From the NCBI GenBank assembly GCA_036874045.1, contig CM072344.1, positions 11,628,501 through 11,692,500 on the forward strand: a DNA stretch of 64,000 nt. The letters are read 5' to 3'. Both the position numbers and the translations under genes were made by a program. Every line of letters starts with the position of its first letter. Position 1 is the stretch's first letter. The DNA is from Cymodocea nodosa. Its lineage: Eukaryota; Streptophyta; Magnoliopsida; Alismatales; Cymodoceaceae. Positions 33,094-44,236 of the stretch are shown one piece after another. A model generated the notes under the pieces. The model did not search any database. It saw nothing but the letters and a program-made list of their open reading frames with translations, and had not been told where the DNA came from.

Positions 33094-34251
33094 TGTTAGG
33101 AATTTTGTTTTGATGATAAATGCTTTATTAAAGTTTATAAAATAAGTCTAAATAATATTCTCTAAGTATAATAGTCACGTAATTAAATGTTGACAAGTTA
33201 TCAGAAAGTTTCATTTTAATTTCGGATAGTTAGATTTTCGAATAGTTAAAGTTTTCGGATAGTTAGAATTTCAGACAGTTAAACTTTCGGATAGTTAGCG
33301 TTTTGATTTAGTCGAAGAGTTATGTTAAAAACTCATATAGTTAAGTTATCTGCACTTGTGTTTTTAATGTTTTAAGTTGTCACGTGTTTTCCATGTGCAT
33401 TTGGTAATGAAAATCGAAGAGTTAGATAACTATTCGAGTTTTGATACGCATGGATAGATAACTGTTCAAGTTTTATAAAATGACTAACAAACAAATAAGT
33501 TTTCTATGTTTAGTCACGTGTTTTGCAAGTGCAAAAACTCGAAGAGTTATAGATAAGTATTCGAGTTTTTACAGGACTTAAAGGATAAGTGTTTGACTAA
33601 AATGAAGACTTAGAAGATGTTCTACAAAAACTCCAGGAAGATAAAGTTTTAGTTGATCCATGAGTGGAGATCATGGAAATTCAAAATGATAGTGGAGAAA
33701 GTGGATGATTTGAATTTGAAATTAGTACATGGATTATGGATTAAGTAGATGAACATGCTAAATGTGAAGTCATAGTTTGACTACCAATAGAGAGTACGAG
33801 CAACATTACAATGCAGATCCAATCTCAAAAACCAAGTCTAAATATTCAATCCAGATCCCAAACTGAAAAGTCAAGTTTGAATATTCATATCTAGAAAAAT
33901 TCTCCAGCATTAGAAGAAGTTCAAAATTCCAAGCAATTTCAAAAAAGGAGATGCAAATGCAAGAAGTCTGGATATTCGACAATTGGAGAAGAAGAGATAT
34001 AGAAGCTGAGCAAAAAGAAGGAAAGGAGCTGCGTGCATAAAGATCAGGTTTTGTACAATTTGAAATTAGTTTTGAATAAGGACTTCATTTTCTATTTGAA
34101 TTGAGCGGAAAAGATATTGTAAATTCTGTTTTTAAAGTTTATAAAGAATAGAATTTTATTTACGAGTGTTTTGTGCTCTTGTTTTATCTACTGGTAATTT
34201 TAATTACTAAAGACACAATTCACCCCCCTCTTGTAATACAACGATCCTACA
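33094..34251 (+). repeat. 5' LTR of C
   Basis: 1158 bases from TGTTAGGAATTTTG to CGATCCTACA. Its reverse complement matches the LTR of B (34759-35984). It carries CACGTG G-boxes at 33381-33386 and 33515-33520 and several copies of ACTCGAAGAGTTA-type motifs. Confidence 0.92.
33221..33298 (+). promoter_or_regulatory. five 16-17-base tandem motifs in the U3 of C
   Basis: TTCGGATAGTTAG or close variants start at 33221, 33237, 33254, 33270 and 33286. The regular spacing and the position near the LTR start suggest a repeated enhancer or repressor site; the binding factor is unknown. The core GATAGTT resembles MYB or GATA-type sites. Confidence 0.55.
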
Positions 34252-34253
34252 AC

Positions 34254-34265
34254 TAGTATTAGAGC
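34254..34265 (+). other. primer binding site of C
   Basis: TAGTATTAGAGC matches the initiator tRNA-Met site TGGTATCAGAGC at 10 of 12 bases, two bases after the LTR. Confidence 0.8.
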
Positions 34266-34345
34266 ATTTATCATAATTAAGAGCTTTCATTTCTCTATTT
34301 AGGAATCAGTTTTTCCTATCATTTACTTTGGATTATCTATTTAAA

Positions 34346-34758
34346 ATGGATAATACTGAAATCTTAGTTATGATTGAAGGATAGACCACAAATCGTCCTC
34401 TTATGTTCGAGGGTAGCAATTATGGCTACTAGAAATATAGGATGAAAGTATTCTTTCAGTCAATTGATTTCAAACTATCACATATAATTAGCAATCCTAT
34501 AGTGTTAGTTACGACTCCATATGATACTTGGACTTTTGATGAAAAGGAGTGAATGACACTGAATGCTAAAGGTTTAAACATCTTGTTTTGTACTTTATCT
34601 CATGATCAATTTAACAAAGTTTTTATGCATCAAATTGCATATGAGATATGACATACATTAGAAATTTCCAATGAAGGTACTAACTAGGTCAAGGAATCTA
34701 GGATTAATATGTTAGTACATAAATATGAGTTTTTAAAATGCACGAAAATGAATGTATT
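34346..34758 (+). pseudogene. gag of C, N-terminal part (cut by B)
   Basis: ATG at 34346 opens MDNTEILVMIEG. Readable boxes are RPLMFEGSNYGY, KYRMKVFFQSIDFKL and LNAKGLNILFCTLS, which correspond to the gag of A (for example LNAKGLNILFCALS near 50960). Several stops are present and a one-base loss near 34735 shifts the end. The coding sequence is interrupted within MHENECISDMFSRF by the insertion of B and resumes at 54828. Confidence 0.82.
34754..34758. repeat. left target-site duplication of B (GTATT)
   Basis: GTATT here and GTATC at 54823-54827 flank B. Removing B and one copy restores the gag phrase ECISDMFSRF continuously with the second half, which proves the insertion. Confidence 0.82.
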
Positions 34759-35984
34759 TGTAGGATCGTTTGTATCACAAGAGGGGGGGTGAATTGTGTC
34801 TTTAGTAATTAAAATACCAGCGGATAAAACAAGAGCACAAAACACTCGTAAATGAAATTCTATTCTTTATAATCTTTAAAGATAGAATTTACAATATCTT
34901 TTCAGCTCAATTCTCTTCTTGAAAGTTTTGATACAGTAATGTTCGATATACAATTCAAATAGAAAAACAAAGCACTTATTCAAAACTAATTTTGAATTCT
35001 ATAAAACCTTATCTTTATGCACACAGCTTCTTTCCTTCTCTTTGCTCAGCTTTTGTATCTCTTCTTCTCCAATTGTCGAATTTCTAGACTTCTTACGTTT
35101 GCAGCTCCTTTTCTAAAATAGCTTGGAATTTCGAACCTCTTCTAATGTTAGAGAATTTTTCAGAATATGAATATTCAAACTTAACTTTTCAGTTAGGGAT
35201 CCAGATTGAATATTTAGACTTGGTTTTTAAGATTGAGATCCTCCTGTTGTAATGTAGCTCGTACTCTCTATTAGTAGTCGAACTATGTTTTCTTTCATGT
35301 TTAGCATGTTCATCCACTTAACCCATAATCCACAATCCATAATCCACGTACTAATTTTTTCTTTAATCCAAATTACTATCTTTTTGAGTTTCCACTTTCT
35401 CCACTATCATTTTGAATTTCCACGATCTCCACTCATAGATTCACCGAGACTTTATCTTCTTGGAGTCTTGTAGAATATCTTCTAAGTTTTCGATTTAGTC
35501 GAACACTTATCCTTTAAGTCCTGTAAAAACTTGAATACTTATCTATAACTTTTTGAGTTTTTGCACCTGCAAAACACATGACTAAACATAGCAAACTTAT
35601 CTATTCGTTAGTCATTTTATAAAACTCGAAGACTTATCTATCCATGCGTATAAAAACTCTAACAGTTATCTAACTATTCAATTTTCATTACCGAACGCAC
35701 ATGGAAAACACGTGACAACTTAAAACATTAAAAACACACGTGTAGATAACTTAACTATATGAGTTTTTGAGATAAACTATTCGATAAAAATGAAACGTTA
35801 ATTATCTGAAAGTTTAACTATCGAAAATCTAACTCTTCGAAAAGCTTAACTTATCCGACATAAAAATGAAACTTTCCGATAATCTGTTAACTATTATACT
35901 TAGAGAAATATACTTAGAGAATATTATTTAGACTTATTTAAAAACTTTAATAAAGCATATATCATCAAAACAAAATTCCTAACA
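34759..35984 (-). repeat. 3' LTR of B
   Basis: Plus-strand boundaries TGTAGGATCG and TTCCTAACA; 1226 bases; reverse complement of the C LTR. The minus-strand U3 repeats correspond to 35810-35880. Confidence 0.92.
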
Positions 35985-35998
35985 ATCTCCCCCTTTTT
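35985..35998 (-). other. polypurine tract of B
   Basis: AAAAAGGGGGAGAT on the minus strand directly before the LTR start TGTTAGG; the same tract occurs in A at 41454-41467. Confidence 0.88.
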
Positions 35999-36276
35999 GA
36001 TGATGTCAAAACCTAATAAGTCAAATAATCTATCTCTTCTCCCCCTTTTTGGCATTATAAAAAAGTAAATAAAATGTAAGAAAGAAAAATATTCTAAGTA
36101 CATATCGTTCAAAAACATATTTTTAAATATGCATAACTGTCATAGATTAAGCATAAACTGTTTAAATATAAACTGTGAAAAATAATCACATGAGTATTAA
36201 ATGCAGTAAACAGTTTACATAATATTTTTGGTAACAAATTACAATACATAAATCATGTAATACATAATTGTTATAA

Positions 36277-38873
36277 TCACAAGCCTCTTTGTCTTTGAAA
36301 AATATTGATCAGAGTGTCTGAAATTTGCTTTGCAATTTCTGTACTTACTCTGTTTATCTGATCAATTACTACTTGATCTAAATCATTTTGTGAAACTTAT
36401 GATGGTTACTTTAAAAATTCAATATGGATGTCTGTATGTATACCTGTATTTGTATCTATCTGTATACCTGTATTTATATCTGTATGTATACTTGTATTGA
36501 TATCTGTATGTTGCTGTTGTTCTGAAAATTGTGTTGATTGTTGTTGTTGTTGTGACTGTGTTTACCAATCTTGTTGTTGTTGTTGTCGGACTCCAGGTGT
36601 ATCTACTTCTTGGTATTTTTGGAGTTCCTTTGCAAAGAAAGATCTTGACTTTAATCTTTTCTGTGGCCAAGGTGTAATATCTGTTTGACTTGCCACAATT
36701 CTCAAAATCGTATTACCATAAAATAATTTACTCTACAAATGTAAGATATGAGAAACAAAAATATCATACCAATTCACCTGTATATGGTTAATTAATGCAT
36801 ACGTAGCATAAAGACAACATCTGCCAACTTTTGCACCATGACCAAACCTCTGAAACAATGAAGCATGTAGTATTTTTGTAATAAAACATGCTTGGCCATT
36901 TAAATCATTTAGTAATCTCATTGGTTTGTTGGTAGTTAGATCTTTGGCTAAACTTTGAATGTCCCATCCCAATTGATAAACTTGTTTTCTTTCTAATAAT
37001 TTAACTCCTTCATTTATCAGACCATATATTTGATAAAGTAAATCTGGAGTTAAATATATGTCATTTTCTTATATATTGGAAACAGGAATACCTTCTTCCA
37101 CTGTTAAGTTTGAGTAAAAACAACTGATAAGTTCGAGTATAATAAGATGGCCTGGCTATTGTGGAAGTAGAGTCAACAAGCCTTGAAATTCAAACATTTC
37201 TCGTATATATGCCATCCCTTCAAACTTAACTGGTCTTGAGTATAAAACTGTAAAAGTTCTATATGTTTGAAATTTTTCATAACAAGAACTATTTCTGAAC
37301 CCTAATAATGTATTTTCGTGTAAACTCTGTTTAGGATTAAGTATTTTCTTGTCATTATGTTCTGATCTAGGACTAATTTCAAAATTATCTGCAATATCTA
37401 TATTTTCAGAGCTTTCTGAATTGGTGGAATTTCTATCAAAGCTGGTATAAATGTCTGAAATATCTGTTATTGTCGTATCATAATCTACTGAAATTCTTCT
37501 ATTTGTTCTTCTTGAGACATATGAGTAGCAACAGTCTCTATATCAATTTGTTTATTAGCAACATTTATATCTATGATTGATCTATACAACAACTGTCTCT
37601 ATAGGAAAGAATGTTCTATAATAGATTCATTCTATATTTCTAAAATTTCTATACTTGAGATATTGGTAGTGTGATATTCAATCTATAATTGTGTATGTTG
37701 TTGATTATATACATTTATCAACAAGTATATTATATACTGTAATAGACATAACCATATGCATAAACTATAGTATAAGCAACTATACCAAAAATCAAAAGTT
37801 TCTATCCGAGATACAGTTAGAGGAAGAATATCTGTACATTCCTCTTCAGATGAAATATCTTCAACATTCATAGACTCAGTGTCTATATCATCAAAAATAT
37901 CATCAAAATTGATATCATCTGTATATGTATCATCAAAATTTCCTACATGTTCTCTTTTCGTAGGAAAAGAATGTGTGCTTGCAGCATGATGTGAAAAATT
38001 GTCTATTGTATTAAAAGATACATTATGCACTAATGTGACACAATACCTTAGAGTGTATACGTGTAATCCAATATTTGTCACATTTGCTGGGATTCCTGAC
38101 ACAAATGTCTGTCCAGCTTTTGCAATGGAACATAGTTTTCTATTTTTCAATGATTCTTCTTTTTGCCGCATTATTCCTTCTACACCTGTAGTTAGTCCAA
38201 AATATTCTAATGTCTTTTTCTTTTTCCGACTATATCTTTGCAATGTTTCTAGTTGTTCAGGAGGTTCTAAAATTTTCTTAATTTCTCCTGTTAAAGGCAC
38301 CTATGGTCGTGATGGTCCTTCACCATGATGCCTAGGTGGTAATAATGGAATATAGAGTTTTAAGCTCTTAACCTCTGCCATTTTTAGTTGATAAACTTTT
38401 TGTCCTTCACTTCGAAGACCCATTTTCCTAATGGTAGTTTTCTATTCATCTATATACTGTTGAATGTCATCTAAAATAGTTGGGGGAAAATAATGTTGGG
38501 AATACAAAGATTCTAATTCCTTGTTTGCATTTTCTATCATTGGTTCCCATTTCTTTCCATAGTAAGTGATAGACTATACCGATTTTTCAGGTATATGTCT
38601 AGAACTTGTAACAACCGCAAGGTTAGGTTGTAAAGTTAGTTTCCATAGTTGTAATGCGAAAAGTTTAGTCTATTTTAGTCTAAATTGTGTTTCAGCCTAA
38701 TTGTGAATAAACTTCTAACAGAAATTTTTCTCATCTTGAACAGCTTTTCTAATTTCATGCAATATTTCATTTGTAAAAGTGTACCTTGAGTAGATGTTGT
38801 TGATTTCACTTCGCATTTTCTAAAGTTCCAGCTCTCTTTTCTACACTTTTGTCATTCTACCACATCTTGACAT
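36277..38873 (-). pseudogene. ORF2 of B (plant transposon protein-like) with a membrane-like segment
   Basis: ATG at 38873 (MSRCGRMTKV) to TGA ending at 36277, interrupted by several stops and shifts. The best open stretch, 38300-37683, holds PLTGEIKKILEPPEQLETLQ, HAASTHSFPTKREHVGNFDD, an acidic region, and near its residues 170-195 the hydrophobic run WYSCLYYSLCIWLCLLQYII, a predicted transmembrane helix. The PF20167-like domain follows: RPVKFEGM near 37235, then MGWDIQSLAKDL and GRCCLYATYALINHIQVNWY at 36972-36733. A Gln-rich tail and FQRQRGL end it. Function unknown; env-like by position and membrane segment only. Confidence 0.7.
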
Positions 38874-39702
38874 TGTCGATGAAACTTCGTTGTGCACTAT
38901 AGAACTTAGTGGAAGTAAAGATTGTGAAACTAGGGTTTTACCAAGGTAGAAACACAAAAGGTTGTTAGTAAAACATTTATAACTCTTCGAGTTTATAAAT
39001 GGATAAATGGATTCAATCATTGAAATCATAAATATAAGATCCGTTACTGATAAATAACTTGAGTGCTTACAATAACTATACGAGTTTTACAACCGACAAA
39101 AGCAGAATACTTAGCATAACTGTTCGTGAAAAAAAATATATAACTTCGAGCTAAGTGAAAAAGTGAGAAAACTCGAATACTTATGATAACTATTCGAGTT
39201 TTGTGAGCAGTAAAGCACATAACTATACGACAAATGAGAATAGCTATTGTCAAAGATTAAGTCTTTTAGAAAAATATAATAATATTAAGTTAACTGTTCG
39301 AGTTTCTTGAATGGATAGGTGTGAAAATCGAAGAGTTAAACATAACTGTTCGAGTTTCAACTGAGACATAATAAAGCAATGAAATTCAACACATGCATAA
39401 TTCTAACTTAAGGTGTTCAGAGATTTTTGGATACTTATAAACTTAACTATCCGATGCTTAGATGCATTTCGGAGAGTTACCAAATAACTTACCGAACATT
39501 CACTTAAAATATGCATTTAGGCTTCGACATGTGTACTTCAAGAAATAATAAAATATTCTATTGATCGTTTAAAACATAATTGTACGATATACAATATAGT
39601 CTTTCGAAATCATAGAAAATTTGGATACTTAAGAATTAAAAAGCTTGTACTTTACCGATAGTTCAGAAATGTATTGAATTAATATTAATTTCCTGAAATT
39701 AT
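38874..39702 (-). promoter_or_regulatory. spacer between pol and ORF2 of B (LTR-like, promoter-like)
   Basis: No gene. The part 39356-39702 is related to the U3 of gypsy LTR L1 (about 5262-5665 in inverted orientation). Nearer ORF2 it has repeated ACTCGAATAGTTAT-type motifs and a telo-box (AAACCCTA, minus strand) at 38931-38938, about 60 bases before the ATG. It is the reverse of 60600-61425 in C. Element A is inserted at its end. Confidence 0.55.
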
Positions 39703-41453
39703 TGTAGGATCATATGGCTACACAAGAGGGGGGTGAATTGTGTATTTTTAATATTTTCTGAAATATAATTGAAACGTTAAATCTCAAAAACAAGTCGAGA
39801 CAATGTTTTCATAATATCATTTTTATTCAAGGTTTAAATTACAATATACAATTCAATTCTCCTTAGAAATTGTAGATGCAATTATATCTCGATACCATGT
39901 ATCATCTAAACAATTTCATAACTACAAACAGAGAAAACTAATTACCGGAATTTAAAATATTTCTCCCTATTTGAGATCTTTCTTCTTCTTCTTTCTTCTT
40001 CAGCAATTCTTCAGTGACGAATATTTTGCCTTTCTATGCTTCACCGAATTTGTTTTCTTCTGATACTTCAAATCTTCAGTGACGAAAATCTTACCTTTTT
40101 ATGCTTCACTGAATTTTATTCCACTTGAGAGATTTTGCCCGAAGAGGTGTTTTTGATCCCTAAAAAAGATTTTTCTTTTGGTGTGTAGGGATGGTTTGAT
40201 CCTTGAAAAGATTTTTCTTTTTGTGTGCAAGGATGGTTTGATCAACGAGAACTCTATGCCTTTTATACTGTATCTTCATTTCATGCATATCCTCCACGTT
40301 TAATCACTACCAGTTTTCCACTTCTCCACGTCTTTTCTTTTTCCTTCATTGAAACACACACGTTCCAACCCACGTTTATATTTCGAATTTCCTTTAATCA
40401 TTAGTCTTGGATCTCTGAAAATTTTCCTGCAAAATAAACTTTCTCGTCCAAAAGTTTTTCATCAATGTAATAAGAAGTCGTTACTTTAATGTTAACTTAA
40501 TGAGTAACACAAGTATATATATATAACTTAACGTTTCTAACTTAACGAGTTCACCATGTGCCATTTCACGTGACAAGTACTGTAGCTAACTCAACGAACT
40601 AAGTCCTTGGTGTTATGCTATCGTAACGAACCAGCTTAACCTTTCTTTCAAAAGGTTAAACGATAACTCACCGAAAATAGTTTAAGTTCTGGATAGTTAC
40701 AGATGTAAGTCACCGAAAAACTCTTTATATGATAAAACTAGTGAGACACGTGTCAAGACCTGAAAACATGACTTAAGTTACCTTTCAGATAGTTACGATT
40801 GTAAGTCTCCGAAAAAACTTTAACTCACCGATTCAATAATAAACAAATATTTTTATAATAAGAATTTTACCACGTGCAAAAATAACAACTTAAGTTTATA
40901 ATGCTAACCTAACGTGTTGCCTTAGTGTTCAATATAGCAACTCAACGCGTTTAGTTATGTTAACTTAACGAGTTAAACATGTGCACCTCACGTGATACAA
41001 TACAACATTCGTAACTTATAATTTCACCACGTGTATAATACTAACTTAAAGAGTTCGTCTCTTCTTTTACTCACTAACTTAACGAGTTATCATGTGACCT
41101 ATTTTAACCTTTAAGCCTCTAACTTAACGAGTTCTCATGTGACCTCTATACAAACAAAACTCTAACTTAACGAGTTGTCTAAACGTGCATTGTTCATGAT
41201 ACAGAAGATATAACTTTAAAACATATCATGCTTTTCAATAAAATCACACGTTAACTTAACATTTAGCTAAATGAGAAATTAATGCAACAAAATGACTAGT
41301 TATTAACTTCAAATCCAATATAGACAAGTATTTATATCAGTAAGCTTTTTCTGTATTAATTGATGATTTTAATTTCTTTTCACAAGCAATAGTAATTGAG
41401 CAAATATGATTATTTTCATTCAACACACATCATCAAAACAAAAATACTCAACA
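39703..41453 (-). repeat. 3' LTR of A
   Basis: 1751 bases, TGTAGGATCA to ACTCAACA on the plus strand. It contains five CACGTG G-boxes, at 40567, 40747, 40871, 40989 and 41028, and many TAACTTAACGAGTT motifs (40540-41170). Confidence 0.93.
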
Positions 41454-41467
41454 ATCTCCCCCTTTTT
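41454..41467 (-). other. polypurine tract of A
   Basis: AAAAAGGGGGAGAT on the minus strand immediately before the 3' LTR. Confidence 0.9.
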
Positions 41468-41948
41468 GATGATGACAAAACCATATTAAATCAATTATGA
41501 AATATGTTTAACTCAACAAAGCACCTTCGTTGGGTTAACTTTTAATTCAACAAACTTGTTTGTTGACTTAAGTTCACTTAAGCTTGTTTCTATTGTTTAT
41601 GTAAATTTTACCTCTCAGAACTAAAACTCTCAGATGTCAATAATTATATAAGTATCAATTTTCTAATTATCATCTGTCAGATTACAATAACCATTCAATA
41701 GCATCTCCTTTTATAATATATATATGCAATTAAGATCATAATCATCTTTTTATAATATTTCTCCCCCTTCTTGTCATTAATCAAAAAGATAATTATAGAG
41801 AATATATATACATATATAAGAGAATTACAACAACAATTTCTATAAACAAGAATAATAATTGAACACATTTACAGAAAAATGTATTGTTCAATGAATCAAA
41901 CAAGTAATACAAACATTACATTTTGTATTCAGAAACAAACAAAAACAG
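41468..41948 (-). other. noncoding stretch between ORF2 and PPT of A
   Basis: About 480 AT-rich bases with no open frame of note. I see no further PPT-like run apart from a short CTCCCCCTT at 41761-41769, which is an extra purine tract on the element strand. Confidence 0.5.
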
Positions 41949-42122
41949 TTATCGACCCCTCCTAAGTATATCACTTATAGAATTATATAATTTATCTCCT
42001 AGATGCCTAATATCATTTCTGATGTCGTTAAGCACTGCATCTAAGTCAGGAGGTAGTTGGGTTTGCTACTCTACTTGAACTGAATAACTTTGTTGTTGTT
42101 GTTGTATATGGTCTGTATCAGG

Positions 42123-42162
<40 letters not shown>

Positions 42163-44236
42163 CATTGAGGTTTATGCATGGCCTGGAATTTTTGCAAATC
42201 TTTGACACTAAATGCTCTCATGCCTTTAGTTTCAGAGGGCTAGTCGGATAAAGTCAATTGGCTTGCAAGGATTCTACATACAGCATCACCATAAAATAAC
42301 TTTGAACTCATATGCTGTAGTTGAGTCATAAATACATCAAACGAATTTATTTGAATCCTATTTAGCAAGTCATAAGTTGCATATAAACAGCTTCTGCTGA
42401 CTTCCAAATTGTGTCCAACTCTCTGAAATAAATTTGCATGCAATATATTTGCAATAAACCTTACCTCTGCATTCAAATTTTCCATTAATCTCATTTCAGA
42501 ATATACATCTGGAATTTTTGATAAAGACCGAATGTTCCATTCCAATTATCTTATCATGTCAAATCTGTTGGTAACAACAACACCTTCATTCTTTAATCCT
42601 AAAACTTCAAAAATTAACTCAAGAGACAATATAAACTCTTGTTCATTTATTTGAGCTTTCAAAAAATTTCCATTCTTGACCAGATTGCTATAAACAGCTG
42701 CAATAAGCTCTGTGTATTGCTTCCATTTCATTCGTACTGGCAAGAATTTAATGAGGCCTTGAAACTCAAACAGATCTCTTATTTCCATCAAATTTTTGAA
42801 TTTTATTGGACGAGCATGTAGAATCTGACATGTAATCAGATTATTGTATTTCTGTAATGCTTCTTCAGATCTAAAATGAATTGTATTACCTTGAATTTGT
42901 AATATTGTACACAAAGAAGGTGATACCTGAAGCCGTGATTTAGAGTTTAATTCATCTTCAGGAACCTCTTCTTCAAAATGAATGTCATGTTGTTCCTCTT
43001 CCAAAATATTATCTTGAAGTTGCTCAGGTAAGCTTGATTCTTTAGCTTCAACAATGTTAGGAACATTGTCAATATGCTCAACATTCATCTATTCAGTCTC
43101 TATAGAATGTTCAGAGTTCAATTTTTTCACAAATTCTACAGCTGGTGTATCTGTCTGTAATTGTTCATTTTGTTCAACAGATAATTCTATTGATTCATGT
43201 TATGAATTCTCAGACTCTGCTTCTATAGATTTTGCAGAAGGCTGGTTAACTTTTAGCTCTTCTGGAGTCTTAACATTTTCAATATCTACTACTCCAAACA
43301 ATTCAGCCTGTGAACTAGTTAATGTTTCAACATTGTCAATTATATCTACAATAACTTGTTCAATGTTAGGTGCCTGATGCTCTGATTTATCAATATCTGC
43401 ATCATCAAGACTTGTACTAATAGAAAAACTTGAGCTCATATTTGACTTGTATTTCTTCTCAAGCTTTCTAGCAAGGAAAAATAAAGTCTCATTATCTTCA
43501 TCAGTTTCAGTATGCTCAGAACTGATAAGTTTATCAGATGCACAATAAGGTACAATGTCTAGACATACATTGTCCTTTGGAAATAAATTTTCATCTGATT
43601 TTCCTTTTTCAATAGACTTTGTTTCGTTAGACATAATTTTTTTGACTTTCCTTCTTCTATAACATTTCTGTTTCTCCTTTTCAAGTATTGCTATTTTCTT
43701 TTCAAATTGCTCCATAAAAGTTTTCTGCTTTAATTCTTCTAAGGCACTTTCTATTGCAACGGCCTTTCGAAGATTGTCAACTTTTGTTTTGTCTACAGCA
43801 ATATCTGATTTTACTTGTTTTGAATATAAAGGAGTAGGGATAGCTGATTCATACTCTTCCTCAAATACATATAGTCTTGTACTGTTTATAGGAGTTTGAG
43901 TTCTATTTGATGAACCTACACCTTTTTCCAAATATTTTGCATACTGTTCCAAAAATGCAATCTCAGCACATTTCATTCTTTATTCTCTATCAAATTTACT
44001 ACGAATACCCATGTACGTAATATTTGCATCAGTATGTTGAAGTTCTTGTCTAACTTCATTTAGTATACCTTCAAGAAAGAAGTAATCTTTATAAATTTTA
44101 GCTAACCTTCTATCCACTCGAAGTATTTCTTGAACCAAGTATGTGGAACTTCATCATTCTTTATTTCTTTTCCTTTTGCATCTTTTCTGCTTTTGCCTTT
44201 TTCTCTGCCACGACCTTTGTAGAACTTGGAGACCAT
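41949..44236 (-). pseudogene. ORF2 of A (plant transposon protein-like), polyglutamine tail
   Basis: ATG at 44236 opens a Lys-rich start (MVSKFYKGRGREKGKSRK). After frameshifts, a long frame 43976-43200 has FLEQYAKYLEKGVG and a Lys/Glu coiled coil. 43088-42546 holds the conserved domain: SEEALQKYNNLITCQ, ARPIKFKNLMEIRDLFEFQG, ELIFEVLGLKNEGVV. 42545-42240 holds RFIANILHANLFQRVGHN and SRSCLYATYDLLNRIQ. A polyGln run of about 13 (42121-42163) precedes the end at 41949. No membrane segment like that of B and C is evident. Function unknown. Confidence 0.72.
42121..42163 (-). repeat. trinucleotide repeat encoding polyglutamine in ORF2 of A
   Basis: An uninterrupted GTT/TTG run of about 13 units (CAA on the coding strand). 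B and C have shorter, interrupted runs at the same place. Confidence 0.85.

Noticed and set aside
33221..33298. Regular short repeats considered as a CRISPR array
   Set aside because: Period of 16-17 bases without unique spacers of fixed length, inside a plant LTR; no cas genes.
36428..36688. Cys/Val-rich plus-strand frame that looks like a disulfide-rich peptide
   Set aside because: It is the antisense of the Gln-rich tail of ORF2 in B; CAA/CAG runs read as TTG/TGT on the other strand.
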